Of a stretch of 64,000 bases of DNA, positions 9,420-17,906 are shown piece after piece (within the stretch, counting starts at the first letter, position 1; every line of letters starts with the position of its first letter). The notes under the pieces were generated by a model that worked only from the letters and a program-made list of their open reading frames with translations, searched no databases and was not told the origin of the DNA. The DNA is from Oscillospiraceae bacterium HV4-5-C5C (GTDB taxonomy: Bacteria; Bacillota; Clostridia; Saccharofermentanales; Fastidiosipilaceae): contig JAAVLZ010000012.1 in NCBI GenBank assembly GCA_012034405.1, forward strand, positions 34,421-98,420, written 5' to 3'. Both the position numbers and the translations under genes were made by a program.

Positions 9420-11714
9420 TCAGCTGCCAAAAGTCAGGGTTACCACGGTGTAGGAGGCTACCTGACCGCTGCCGTCCGAGCCGGACGGCGCGATACTCTG
9501 AGCGGTGACCGTTCCACGCGGATTGCTGCCTTCAAATCTGACGTTCAAGTGATTGCTGTCAGCCAGCTGCTGAGCTTCATCCAGATCCAGACCGCTGAAA
9601 TCCGGCACACTGACGGCAGTCTGGCTGCTCTGTTGATTGATGGTCACAGTTACACTGCCTTCATAGCCAATCTTGGTCCCGGCAGCCGGGTACTGCGATT
9701 CAATTACGTCATCATTGGACCAGTCATCCGGCAAATCCAGTTCCCAATTGCGCAAGGTCATATTTTCCCGGGCAGTTTCCACCGTCTGCCCGGTTAAGTC
9801 CGGCATCGTATAATCGTCAAATAAGTTGAGAATATCCTCATCGGTATAGTTTTTGGCTACACCCAGAGTCTCCAGCACTTGTTTGGTGATTCTCCGGCTG
9901 GTAATCTGAGCCGGCCAGGAGGTTTCCGCGTCCCGCGGAACTGACAGGACCACCAGCAGCGAATACTCCGGATCCTCATACGGAAACAGCGAGGCAAAGG
10001 AAATGACATTCAGATCGTCTTCTTCTGAATCCGGATCAGCGTCGGCTGATTTGTGTGACGAGGTACTGGTTTTGCCGGCAATAGCATAGCCGGGGGTAGA
10101 AACATAACTGCCGGTGCCGTCCGTGACGACGCCTCTGAGGTACTTCAGCACAGTTGACGCGGTCGATTCTGAGATGACCCGGCGGATCGTCTGAGGTGAA
10201 AAGGTCCTCACCGTATTGCCATCAGCATCGGAGATTGACGCGGCAACCTGCGGCTGCATCAGGACGCCGCCATTTGCAAATACGTTATAGGCATTCAACA
10301 TCTGCAGCGGCGTGACGGTCGCCTGTTCGCCAAAAGACCAGGTAGCCATATCTATCAAAAGCGGGTTGTCATGGTTGATCCCCTTGACTTCTGCCGGCAA
10401 ATCAATACCGGTCAGTTCCAGATGGCCGAACGCGCGGACATACTGATAAAAGCGATCAATGCCAACGGTTTCCGCGACCTGTACAAATACCGGGTTGCAG
10501 CTGGTCCAGAGACCGGTTTCCATTGTTCTCAAGCCGTGGCCGCCTGCCACCGAGCAAGATATCGGATAGCTGTCCCAGCCGTCCACATAAACCGGGTCGT
10601 CACTGAAGGTCTGGTCTTCACTCACGGTCTGGAGATCCAGGGCCATCGCCGCTGTCAGCGCTTTATACGTTGAGCCGGGTTCATAGGTATCAGAAATTGC
10701 CCGGTTAACCCAGACCTGACCGGTCAGATAGTCCAGCTGATCCGAGTCATTCTGCGGATCCCAGCTATCCGTCCCGGTCCAGTCCGAGGGTTCGGCAAAG
10801 GGCTCGTTGAGGTCAAATTCACCGTTTTGCGCCATGGCTTTAACCGCGCCGGTTTTAGTTTCCATCAAAATCGCGACGGCGCCTTCCTCAACGTCAAATT
10901 CGCTCACCGCCCGGTCCAGCTCCGTCTGCAGGATTTCCTGCAGCCTAATATCCACGTTGAGGTGAACGTCCTCACCATCGCTGGCAGCTTCGGCCAGGTT
11001 GGCGGTATTGGGCAGCGCGGCTTTGGAGTAGTTATCAACTTCCGCATAGGTATAGCCCGGTGTCCCGGTCAGCACCTCATTGTACTGAGATTCAATCCCG
11101 TTGACTCCGGTCATGATCTGGTCCGGTTTATTAGTGAAGCCGATCAGCGTCGCGCCAATGTCGTTATATGGGTATTCCCGCTTCATCTCGGTGTCAATCG
11201 TGACCCCGCCGATATCATAATCACTGAGGAAGCTTTTCAGGCTGTTGCAGGTGTCCCGGTCCACTTCGCGAATCAACTGCACATAGGACAGATCGGTTTC
11301 CTGGGCCGCCGCCGTCACGGTCTGCTCATCAAGACCCAGGATATCCGCAAACTGCGCCTGCCAATCAACCGGCGCCGTATCTGACTGGGCTGTAAAAGCA
11401 GACGGCGTAATTCCGATTGTATAGACATAGGTAGTGACCGCCAGCTTGTTGCCTTCAGCATCATAAATGTCGCCCCGTTCAGGATAATCTACCACTTTCT
11501 GATAATACTGTTCCGCGGCGGCCTGCGCATAAGTCTTATGGTTGACTACCTGGGTGTTAAATAAGGCCGCGGCCAGGACCACCGCGAAGGCAAACATAAA
11601 AACAGCGGCCAGTATGATACCGCTTTTGCTGCCGGAACGGCGCCGGCTGCCGGGGAGCTGCGGGCGGCTCCGGCCGCTGCGCCTGCTTGGTTTTTGCTTC
11701 GTCTGCGGCTGCAT
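9420..11714 (-). CDS. Class B penicillin-binding protein with two PASTA domains (FtsI/SpoVD type)
   Basis: Septal D,D-transpeptidase that crosslinks peptidoglycan with FtsW. The 764-residue product has a basic cytoplasmic head, one membrane segment (about 32-52), a dimerisation domain, the transpeptidase domain, and two C-terminal PASTA repeats (about 635-690 and 695-760). Active-site motifs: S348-T-Y-K and S405-C-N are normal, but the third motif reads K548-T-S where K-T-G is expected. A ribosome site GGAG lies 8 nt before the ATG. The PASTA domains match SpoVD/PBP2x-like members; whether this is the vegetative or sporulation enzyme cannot be told from the window. Confidence 0.93.
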   Translation of the reverse strand: MQPQTKQKPSRRSGRSRPQLPGSRRRSGSKSGIILAAVFMFAFAVVLAAALFNTQVVNHKTYAQAAAEQYYQKVVDYPERGDIYDAEGNKLAVTTYVYTIGITPSAFTAQSDTAPVDWQAQFADILGLDEQTVTAAAQETDLSYVQLIREVDRDTCNSLKSFLSDYDIGGVTIDTEMKREYPYNDIGATLIGFTNKPDQIMTGVNGIESQYNEVLTGTPGYTYAEVDNYSKAALPNTANLAEAASDGEDVHLNVDIRLQEILQTELDRAVSEFDVEEGAVAILMETKTGAVKAMAQNGEFDLNEPFAEPSDWTGTDSWDPQNDSDQLDYLTGQVWVNRAISDTYEPGSTYKALTAAMALDLQTVSEDQTFSDDPVYVDGWDSYPISCSVAGGHGLRTMETGLWTSCNPVFVQVAETVGIDRFYQYVRAFGHLELTGIDLPAEVKGINHDNPLLIDMATWSFGEQATVTPLQMLNAYNVFANGGVLMQPQVAASISDADGNTVRTFSPQTIRRVISESTASTVLKYLRGVVTDGTGSYVSTPGYAIAGKTSTSSHKSADADPDSEEDDLNVISFASLFPYEDPEYSLLVVLSVPRDAETSWPAQITSRRITKQVLETLGVAKNYTDEDILNLFDDYTMPDLTGQTVETARENMTLRNWELDLPDDWSNDDVIESQYPAAGTKIGYEGSVTVTINQQSSQTAVSVPDFSGLDLDEAQQLADSNHLNVRFEGSNPRGTVTAQSIAPSGSDGSGQVASYTVVTLTFGS

Positions 11715-11736
11715 TGCTGTTACTCCATCATTCGCT

Positions 11737-12336
11737 TCAAGCTGTGAAGATGGCAGTCAGACTGGCCCACAGCTGATCCAGCCAGCTCAGGTGCTGGCTG
11801 CTGGTGCTCAGGTTGTCAGTAGATGCTGATGAACTGTTGTCAGCAACTATCAGGCGATCTGACGACGGAACGTCAAGATATATTGTCTGAGCCTGAGTGG
11901 CGGCCCTTAAGCCCAACGCCAGGGCGTCCTGGCGGTAATCCTCTTCCGTCTTGGCCGTGCTGATGCTGGTCTGCAGTTGGGTATTTTCCACCCGCACAGC
12001 TTCAATCTGCTGGCTGAGTTCAGCATTGCTGTAATTCAATTCCAGTAGCTTGGACTGGTTATTGAGCAGGAAGCCGATCACGCCGCACAGGAACAAAGAA
12101 ACCGCCGCCACCTGAAGCAAGCTGATCTGTCTGACTCTCAGCCAGCGGAACGCCGCAGCCATCACCATGCGCTTTTGCTGGCGCTCCTGCTCTGAAACAA
12201 GCTGCAACGACGGGATTGAGTCTGCTGTTATTTCAGGTGCGTCCAGCCAGGCTTCCGTCTGCCGTAAGCTGGCGGAAGGGAGCTGAGATTCATATTCATG
12301 CCATCTGTTGCTGGCGGTTGCTTGATTTCCTGACAT
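11737..12336 (-). CDS. ftsL: FtsL-like septum protein
   Basis: Bitopic membrane protein with cytoplasmic head (about 1-75), one membrane segment (about 76-95), a coiled-coil stretch rich in L, Q and E (about 100-135), and a Ser/Thr-rich tail. This topology and its place between rsmH and the PBP gene are those of FtsL, which forms a complex with DivIC and DivIB. At 199 residues it is longer than usual for FtsL (about 90-130). FtsL is poorly conserved in sequence, so identification rests on position and topology. AAGGAAG lies about 6 nt before the ATG. Confidence 0.75.
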   Translation of the reverse strand: MSGNQATASNRWHEYESQLPSASLRQTEAWLDAPEITADSIPSLQLVSEQERQQKRMVMAAAFRWLRVRQISLLQVAAVSLFLCGVIGFLLNNQSKLLELNYSNAELSQQIEAVRVENTQLQTSISTAKTEEDYRQDALALGLRAATQAQTIYLDVPSSDRLIVADNSSSASTDNLSTSSQHLSWLDQLWASLTAIFTA

Positions 12337-12365
12337 TGTTTTCTTCCTTACTCCCTCCGGGATTA

Positions 12366-13364
12366 TTATGCGATAGGCTGACGGTAATCCTGGTAAGGTT
12401 GCTCGTTGCGTTCAAATACCCTGACTCTGGCGCTGCGCGATCGCGGGTTTTGCTGTTTTTCCTCTGCGGAGGCGGTTATGCCTTTGCGGCTCGACAGCCG
12501 GCCCAGCGGTTTTCTGCCGCAGTTGCAGTAGGGCAGGTCCGGGGGACAGATGCAGGGATCAGCCCAGAGCCTGAAGCGGTTTTTCACCATGCGGTCTTCC
12601 AGCGAGTGGAATGTAATGATGACCAATCGGCCACCAGGCTTCATAACGTCTGCCGCCTGCTCCAAAAAGCGGTCAAGCTCGCCTAATTCGTCATTAACAG
12701 CAATGCGGATAGCCTGAAAGCTGCGGCGGGCCGGGTGCTGATCCTCCCGCCTGGCCTGAGCCGGCATGGCGCTGATGATAACCGCGGCCAGCTCAGCGGT
12801 ATCTTTGATGCTGCCAGCCTGCTCCCGCTGCTTGATCGCCCTGGCAATGCGCCGGGCGTAGCGTTCTTCGCCGTACTCCTTTAAAATGCGGGCCAGCTCC
12901 GCTTCACTGCTTTGCCGCAGCAAAGCTGCGGCGGTTAATGGCGAGGTCTGGTCCATCCGCATGTCCAGCGGGCCGGGGTTGCTGTAGGCAAAACCACGGG
13001 CGGGTTCATCTAATTGATGACTTGACACGCCCAGGTCGGCCAGGATTCCGTCACAGGCGGGTAAGGTAAAATTCAGCTGGGCCAGGCTGCTTTTTAAGCT
13101 GGCGAAATCCGCATGCGCAAAAAGCAGAGCCGGCCGCTTGGTATCAGGCTTTTGCTGATTGAGCGCGCATAATTGAGGACGGCTGTTTTGCAGCGCTTCC
13201 TCATCGCGGTCCAGCGCCAGCAGGGTATCACCCGAGCCCAGGCGTTCCAGGATCAAGCGGGCATGGCCGCCGCCGCCCAGGGTGCAGTCCGCGTAGCAAC
13301 CGCCTCTCTGGGGAGCCAGCGCAGTCAGGGTCTCCTCCGGCAGGACCGGCAGATGGTAATTCAT
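12366..13364 (-). CDS. rsmH: 16S rRNA m4C1402 methyltransferase RsmH
   Basis: AdoMet-dependent enzyme that N4-methylates C1402 of 16S rRNA in the decoding centre. The 332-residue product begins MNYHLPVLPEETL and has the AdoMet motif DCTLGGGGHA (about 26-35), the phrase GILADLGVSSHQLD, the insert domain, and near the C-terminus GGRLVIITFHSLEDR. All are standard. The start at 13364 is chosen because the conserved HxPVL sequence begins there, one base after the mraZ stop; an upstream in-frame ATG lies within mraZ. Confidence 0.97.
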   Translation of the reverse strand: MNYHLPVLPEETLTALAPQRGGCYADCTLGGGGHARLILERLGSGDTLLALDRDEEALQNSRPQLCALNQQKPDTKRPALLFAHADFASLKSSLAQLNFTLPACDGILADLGVSSHQLDEPARGFAYSNPGPLDMRMDQTSPLTAAALLRQSSEAELARILKEYGEERYARRIARAIKQREQAGSIKDTAELAAVIISAMPAQARREDQHPARRSFQAIRIAVNDELGELDRFLEQAADVMKPGGRLVIITFHSLEDRMVKNRFRLWADPCICPPDLPYCNCGRKPLGRLSSRKGITASAEEKQQNPRSRSARVRVFERNEQPYQDYRQPIA

Positions 13365-13365
13365 C

Positions 13366-13803
13366 TCAAATGATTCCTTTGACATCATAGGCGCTCAGAT
13401 CCAATTCAGTGATGGGCAAGGAAGCCTGACGCTGCCGCTCGTAAAAAGCTTTGCCGCAGATTTCCAGCGTATCACCCATATCAATCAGGCAGATCTCTTC
13501 GCCCGCAGTTACATCAATGCTCTGCCAAAGCTCGTCACTGATGCTGATGCGACCCTGACTGTCCAATTGGCAGCGAACTGCTTCACCGACAATTTCACGC
13601 CGCAGCCTGCGAGCAGCCGGATCAGTACCGGGCAACTGATAAATCTGCTGCTGTACTGATTCAAACTGAGTTTCCGTGTAAACCGCCAGATAACCCAAAT
13701 CCAATGATCGGGTCACAAAAACAGCCGAGCCCAGGTGCTCTCTCAATTTGGCCGGAATAAAAATCCGCCCTTTAGCATCGCTTGAGTGGGTATAACGAGC
13801 CAT
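13366..13803 (-). CDS. mraZ: Transcriptional regulator MraZ
   Basis: AbrB-like DNA-binding protein that autoregulates the dcw operon. The 145-residue product has two SpoVT/AbrB-type repeats; the DxKGRIFIPAKLR motif (residues about 9-21) and its second copy LDSQGRISISDELW (about 79-92) are clear. The ATG at 13803 follows GGAGG; upstream in-frame codons have no homology. It is the first gene of the cluster, directly behind the promoter and the repeat array at 13887-13933 that is its likely binding site. Confidence 0.96.
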   Translation of the reverse strand: MARYTHSSDAKGRIFIPAKLREHLGSAVFVTRSLDLGYLAVYTETQFESVQQQIYQLPGTDPAARRLRREIVGEAVRCQLDSQGRISISDELWQSIDVTAGEEICLIDMGDTLEICGKAFYERQRQASLPITELDLSAYDVKGII

Positions 13804-13886
13804 TTGCTGAGCACCTCCAATCCTTATTTTGAACGTCATGAGCGTTCAGCAGCCTGCTGCCACGGCGGGCACACCGCCTGGTCTGT

Positions 13887-13933
13887 CACCACAATTCACC
13901 ACATAACTAGCTTATTGCGCCACTAATCACCAC
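13887..13933 (-). promoter_or_regulatory. Candidate MraZ operator: four GTGGTG-type repeats
   Basis: On the minus strand the hexamer GTGGTG occurs at 13928-13933, 13897-13902 and 13887-13892, with a variant GTGGCG at 13918-13923. Spacings are 10, 21 and 10 nt, so all copies face the same side of the helix. They lie just downstream of the mraZ -10 box, between promoter and gene. MraZ is known to bind direct G-rich repeats in front of its own gene; the exact repeat differs between groups. Inference from position and repetition. Confidence 0.65.
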
Positions 13934-13942
13934 TTGGACTTT

Positions 13943-13971
13943 ATTGTAGCCTTTATATACCCCGGTTTCAA
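13943..13971 (-). promoter_or_regulatory. Promoter of the mraZ/dcw operon
   Basis: Minus-strand -35 TTGAAA and -10 TACAAT with a 17-nt spacer, 140 nt before mraZ. The spacer is followed at once by the MraZ-type repeats, which would cover the transcription start. Confidence 0.75.
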
Positions 13972-14009
13972 GTAAACGATCCGCAAAGAAAAAGGTTAAA
14001 ATTGATTGA

Positions 14010-14046
14010 CAAATAAAAAAAGGCCTCGAACCAATTGGTTCAAGGC
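14010..14046 (-). terminator. Rho-independent terminator after rodA
   Basis: On the minus strand arms GCCTTGAACC and GGTTCGAGGC pair around AATT and are followed by a run of seven T. It lies about 40 nt after the rodA stop and closes the long rimP-to-rodA operon, just before the mraZ promoter. Confidence 0.85.
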
Positions 14047-14086
14047 GGCGGCCAGTCAGAAGGCCCGACTACGGTCAAAGCCCGTG

Positions 14087-15229
14087 CTAGCGTTCCATGG
14101 TCAGTTCAAGATTGCGATTAACGGATAAATTCATTAAAATACCCAGCGACAAAAAGTTAACCAGCATGGCCGTGCCACCTTGGCTCACAAAAGGCAGCGG
14201 TATGCCGGTAACCGGCATCAGGCCAAGATTCATACAGATGTTTTCCACGTAGTGAAAGGTAAACACCGCGGCTATCCCGGCAGCCATATATTTAAAGGCT
14301 GGCCGCTGCAGCTTTGACGCCAGATAGAAAGCCCTGAAGATAAAAACCGCGGCCAGCAGGATTAACAATGAGGTGCCTACCAGGCCCATATATTCGCCTA
14401 CAGCGGAAAAGATGAAGTCGGATTCCTGAACCGGCACATGCACATAATCGCCACTGCGGTTCCCGCTAAGGCCGCCGGCCGCAATGGCTGCTTTGGCCTG
14501 GGTTACATTGTAGGTCGCGTCCGTATCGTAATTGGGGTACAAGAAAGAAAGGATCCTGGTCTGCTGGTAGGGTTTCAGCGCAAAATTCCACAGCAGCGGC
14601 ACCGATATGACGCCCGCAGAAAGGATCAGCAACACATAGCGCAGTTTTATGCCCCAGATAAAAATCATCACCGCCAGCATGAAGACTACGACCATACCGG
14701 TACCCAGATCATCTTCATAAATCAAGATCAGGCCCAGTTGTGGCAGCAAGAGCAGCAGCAGGTATAAAACACCTTTTTTAAAGCTGTACTTTTTTAGTTT
14801 CATCCGTTCCAGGACATAGGCCACGGCCATACACAGGCCTATCTTGCTTAACTCAGAGGGCTGAAAGCTGCCGATGCCCGGCAAAATCAGCCAGGCATTG
14901 GAACCGGTTTTGGCCGCCAGCTCCGCTGAACCAAAGACCGGCAGCAGGGCTTGCATCAGCAGGCTCAGGCCATATAAAAAAACCCCGATTGGATAAATAA
15001 AGCTTTGCTCAATTAAAGACAGCACTGCCAGCGCAATCAGGCCCAGCAGGATAGAAATTGCCTGAGTCAGGATATTGCGGGGATATTGACCCGGATATTG
15101 CAATTCCAGTACCGTATTTAAAACATAGAGGCCCTCAATACAAAGCGCGAACACAGGAATAAGCAGCCAGTAATCCAGCACCTGAAAAAGTGATTTTCGG
15201 CGTTGTTGCTCCAGTCCTAATTTTTCCAT
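14087..15229 (-). CDS. rodA: SEDS-family peptidoglycan polymerase RodA
   Basis: Membrane glycosyltransferase for lateral-wall peptidoglycan, partner of a class B PBP. The 380-residue product has about ten membrane segments and SEDS landmarks: FQPSELSKI (about 126), the conserved YEDDLGTG loop, and the C-terminal GIPLPFVSQGGTA. RodA is preferred over a second FtsW because ftsW is already in the dcw cluster and because this protein has the compact N-terminus usual for RodA. It ends the rimP operon, 12 bp after lgt. Confidence 0.85.
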   Translation of the reverse strand: MEKLGLEQQRRKSLFQVLDYWLLIPVFALCIEGLYVLNTVLELQYPGQYPRNILTQAISILLGLIALAVLSLIEQSFIYPIGVFLYGLSLLMQALLPVFGSAELAAKTGSNAWLILPGIGSFQPSELSKIGLCMAVAYVLERMKLKKYSFKKGVLYLLLLLLPQLGLILIYEDDLGTGMVVVFMLAVMIFIWGIKLRYVLLILSAGVISVPLLWNFALKPYQQTRILSFLYPNYDTDATYNVTQAKAAIAAGGLSGNRSGDYVHVPVQESDFIFSAVGEYMGLVGTSLLILLAAVFIFRAFYLASKLQRPAFKYMAAGIAAVFTFHYVENICMNLGLMPVTGIPLPFVSQGGTAMLVNFLSLGILMNLSVNRNLELTMER

Positions 15230-15241
15230 GCAGCTATCCTG

Positions 15242-16540
15242 TTAATCCTGCGGGTCCAGCGGTTTTGCGTCTGCAGGTGCCGGATCGTCGGTTCCGGCCT
15301 CTGTTCCATCCGAAGCCGCCTCGGCAGCCTGCTGTTTCAAAGCCGCTTCCGCCGCCAGGCGGGCTTCTTCCCTGAGCCTGTCCAGGCCGGGATCCTGGTT
15401 TGCCGTCGCGGAAGCCGTCTCGACCGGGTCTGCCGGCTCAGGGGCGGTAAACGCGTGATCCTCCTCCGTCGGCTCTGCTGTCAGGGGCTGCGCCGGCTGC
15501 TGCTCCAAGGCCTGCTCCAGTTCCTCCTGCCGGTAAGGTCTGGTATTGGTGTCCTGCAGGGATGTGCCCTGGCGGGCTGCTACGTGCTCCTGGAAAGTCC
15601 GCTCATCTTCTTCGTCCAGTTCATCCTCCGCTGTAGCCTTAAGTTTGCCACCGTCAGCCGCCTGCCCCATCAGCACCGCCATTTCCTGGCGCCGCTGGTG
15701 ACGGCGGTTCAGCACATGGATGACCACCAGGTAAACCGCGCCGGCCAAAACCATCACAGCGGACAGCAGCATGGATACGCGGATACCAGTACCGTCAATA
15801 TAGAGCGAATCAGTCCGGATACTCTCCACAAAGAAACGGACTAGGCCGTACAGGACCAGATACCAGGAAAAGGTCTCCAGTTTAAGGCGCGAACGCTTGC
15901 GCACATTCATCAGAATGATAAAAATCACCGTATTCGCCAGGAACTCATACAGGAAAGTCGGGTGCACCGGCTGGTTAGGGTCTACGCCGGACAGATTCAC
16001 CGCGCTCAGGTAATCCCTGGTCCCGTTAGAATACATCCCCCAGGGTAAACTGGTATTGGTGCCAAAGGCTTCCTGATTAAAGAAGTTACCCCAGCGGCCG
16101 ATCCCCTGGCCCAGCGCCAGATACGGAACAAAAAAGTCCAGCAATCTGGCAAAGGAGATCTTTTTGATCCGGGTCATAATCAGCACACCCAGGATGCCGC
16201 CGATAACCCCGCCGTAGAACGCCAGGCCGCCGCGCCGGGTGTTAAAAATCTGCCACAGGTCATCCTTAAAGTAGCTGAAATTAAAGATGACATAGTAGGC
16301 TCTGGCGCCAACAATGCCCAGAGGGATAGCCAGCAAAAAGATGTCCAGGATATCATCCTGCTTCAGGTTATACTTTTTGCAGTCGTGCAGAGCCCAAAGA
16401 ATCCCAATCAAAAAGGCAAGCGCAATCAGCAGACCATACCAATAAACCGCCACACTGCCAATGCGGAATACCTCACGGTTAATGTTCAGGTTATCAATCC
16501 CCAAGCCGGGAAAGCTGACGATATAATCCGGATCACTCAT
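15242..16540 (-). CDS. lgt: Prolipoprotein diacylglyceryl transferase Lgt with long acidic tail
   Basis: Integral membrane enzyme that moves diacylglycerol from phosphatidylglycerol to the lipobox cysteine of prolipoproteins. The Lgt core occupies residues about 1-285, with the signature GQGIGRWGNFFNQEAFG (about 144-160), GGLAFYGG, and HPTFLYE. It is followed by about 145 residues of charged, Glu/Ala/Pro-rich sequence without hydrophobic segments; usual family length is 260-300. The start (ATG at 16540) is set by GAGG 7 nt upstream. Lipoprotein substrates in the window include the ApbE and FMN-binding-like proteins. Confidence 0.95.
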   Translation of the reverse strand: MSDPDYIVSFPGLGIDNLNINREVFRIGSVAVYWYGLLIALAFLIGILWALHDCKKYNLKQDDILDIFLLAIPLGIVGARAYYVIFNFSYFKDDLWQIFNTRRGGLAFYGGVIGGILGVLIMTRIKKISFARLLDFFVPYLALGQGIGRWGNFFNQEAFGTNTSLPWGMYSNGTRDYLSAVNLSGVDPNQPVHPTFLYEFLANTVIFIILMNVRKRSRLKLETFSWYLVLYGLVRFFVESIRTDSLYIDGTGIRVSMLLSAVMVLAGAVYLVVIHVLNRRHQRRQEMAVLMGQAADGGKLKATAEDELDEEDERTFQEHVAARQGTSLQDTNTRPYRQEELEQALEQQPAQPLTAEPTEEDHAFTAPEPADPVETASATANQDPGLDRLREEARLAAEAALKQQAAEAASDGTEAGTDDPAPADAKPLDPQD

Positions 16541-16544
16541 ACTT

Positions 16545-17906
16545 TTACCTCTTATGTAAGTAAACTCTTGCGGCCACATCCGGGCTGCTGACAAAACTCA
16601 TGGCCTGAATCGTATCTTCAAGGTTGATGCGGGTGAAGATAGACGCGTAATCAAATAAATCAATATTACGCATCCGGGCCTTCAGCGCCCGGTCACAACA
16701 TTGATCCACCCGATCCAGCGAGCGAAGGAACGCGCCGGCCAGCGCCCGGGTCAGGCTATCAAACAGCAGCGGATCATATTGCTGCTGCAAAACAGCCGTT
16801 CTCAGGCCCTGTAAAACCCGTTCGGCCGCCCGCTCCGGCGCAGCCGTCTCCCCTCCCAGCATCAGGCAGGCAAAGGTCCGATCACAATTATACTCCACAA
16901 AGAAGGATTCATTAATCAACCCTTCTGAATAAAGCGTCTGGTAGAGCGGAGAGGCCTCTCCCAGCAGGCTGTCAAAAAAGACCTGACCGGCCATCTCATG
17001 CAGGGAGCGCGCGGCTCCGTCCAGAGGCGACTGGCTATTGACCCGCGGGTTTTTAAGGGCAATGGCAAAGCCCTCATTTTCCACTTCATCATAGATTGTT
17101 TTTTCAGCGACTCTTACGGCGTCAGGTTCCGGCTGCGAGACCGGTCTGCCGCCGGCGGTGACCACCGTCTGGTTGATCTGCTCAGCCAGCATATCCAGTA
17201 TATCGCGGATCTCCGGTTCGGTAAAATCACCGGCTATGGCCAGGCTGATCGCTGAGGGCTGATAAAAGGAAGCCGCTACCGCCTGCAGATCCGCTTCCTT
17301 AATGGCTTGTACCGTTTCAGGACTGCCCCATAAATCAGCCATATTGTGCTGATGATAAGCATTGGACATAGCGGTTTTATACAGGCGGTTATAGGGATTA
17401 TCCGCATACATATCAATTTCACTGAGGATAATATCCCTGACCGCCCTGGTTTTGGCCCCGCTGATCTGCGGGTTGCAGATAGCCTGAAAATACTGTCTGA
17501 GAGAGAGTAAAAAGTTATCCACGCAAGAAAAGTAAAAGACTGTAGCCGCATAGTCCGTGTAGGCGTTGGCCTCAACCCCCAGCGCAGACATCTCCTGTTT
17601 TAAGCCCCAGCCTGAATCCGGTTGCCGACCGAATACGTTGTATTCCATAAAATGAGCCGTACCGGCCGGGACGCGGATCAGATCAGTCTGGTGCTCAGAT
17701 GCGGGATACACAGGTTCCGGCCCGGCAGCATAAAAGGCCTGGTCAATCGCGCCGTAAGGAACGCCCAGATAGGCACAGCGCTTATTGAAGCCAGGCTTCA
17801 GGATCACCGCCAGCGAAAAACCGCTGGGATGCCGGTAACTATACATCATATTGTGAGACAACGAGTCTTTTTTTTCATTGCGGATAAAGCCATGATAGAC
17901 ACTCAT
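16545..17906 (-). CDS. YfmH-like M16 family protein with altered zinc motif
   Basis: 453-residue M16 (pitrilysin/insulinase) family protein of the YfmH type. Such proteins pair with YfmF and are annotated as associated with EF-P 5-aminopentanol modification in Bacillota. The inverted zinc motif HxxEH reads H85-F-M-E88-Y89, so the second metal-ligand histidine is a tyrosine; the downstream acidic block SEIDMYADNP is kept. The gene starts at an ATG that overlaps the stop of the ribF-yfmF fusion (ATGA), meaning coupled translation of the two halves. Longer in-frame upstream sequence lies inside the preceding gene and has no homology. Peptidase activity is doubtful. Confidence 0.85.
   Translation of the reverse strand: MSVYHGFIRNEKKDSLSHNMMYSYRHPSGFSLAVILKPGFNKRCAYLGVPYGAIDQAFYAAGPEPVYPASEHQTDLIRVPAGTAHFMEYNVFGRQPDSGWGLKQEMSALGVEANAYTDYAATVFYFSCVDNFLLSLRQYFQAICNPQISGAKTRAVRDIILSEIDMYADNPYNRLYKTAMSNAYHQHNMADLWGSPETVQAIKEADLQAVAASFYQPSAISLAIAGDFTEPEIRDILDMLAEQINQTVVTAGGRPVSQPEPDAVRVAEKTIYDEVENEGFAIALKNPRVNSQSPLDGAARSLHEMAGQVFFDSLLGEASPLYQTLYSEGLINESFFVEYNCDRTFACLMLGGETAAPERAAERVLQGLRTAVLQQQYDPLLFDSLTRALAGAFLRSLDRVDQCCDRALKARMRNIDLFDYASIFTRINLEDTIQAMSFVSSPDVAARVYLHKR

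Noticed and set aside
13887..13933. CRISPR-like repeats
   Set aside because: The repeats are 6 bp at 10-21 nt spacing in a promoter leader; no spacers or cas genes. Best read as MraZ boxes. No CRISPR array was seen anywhere in the window.
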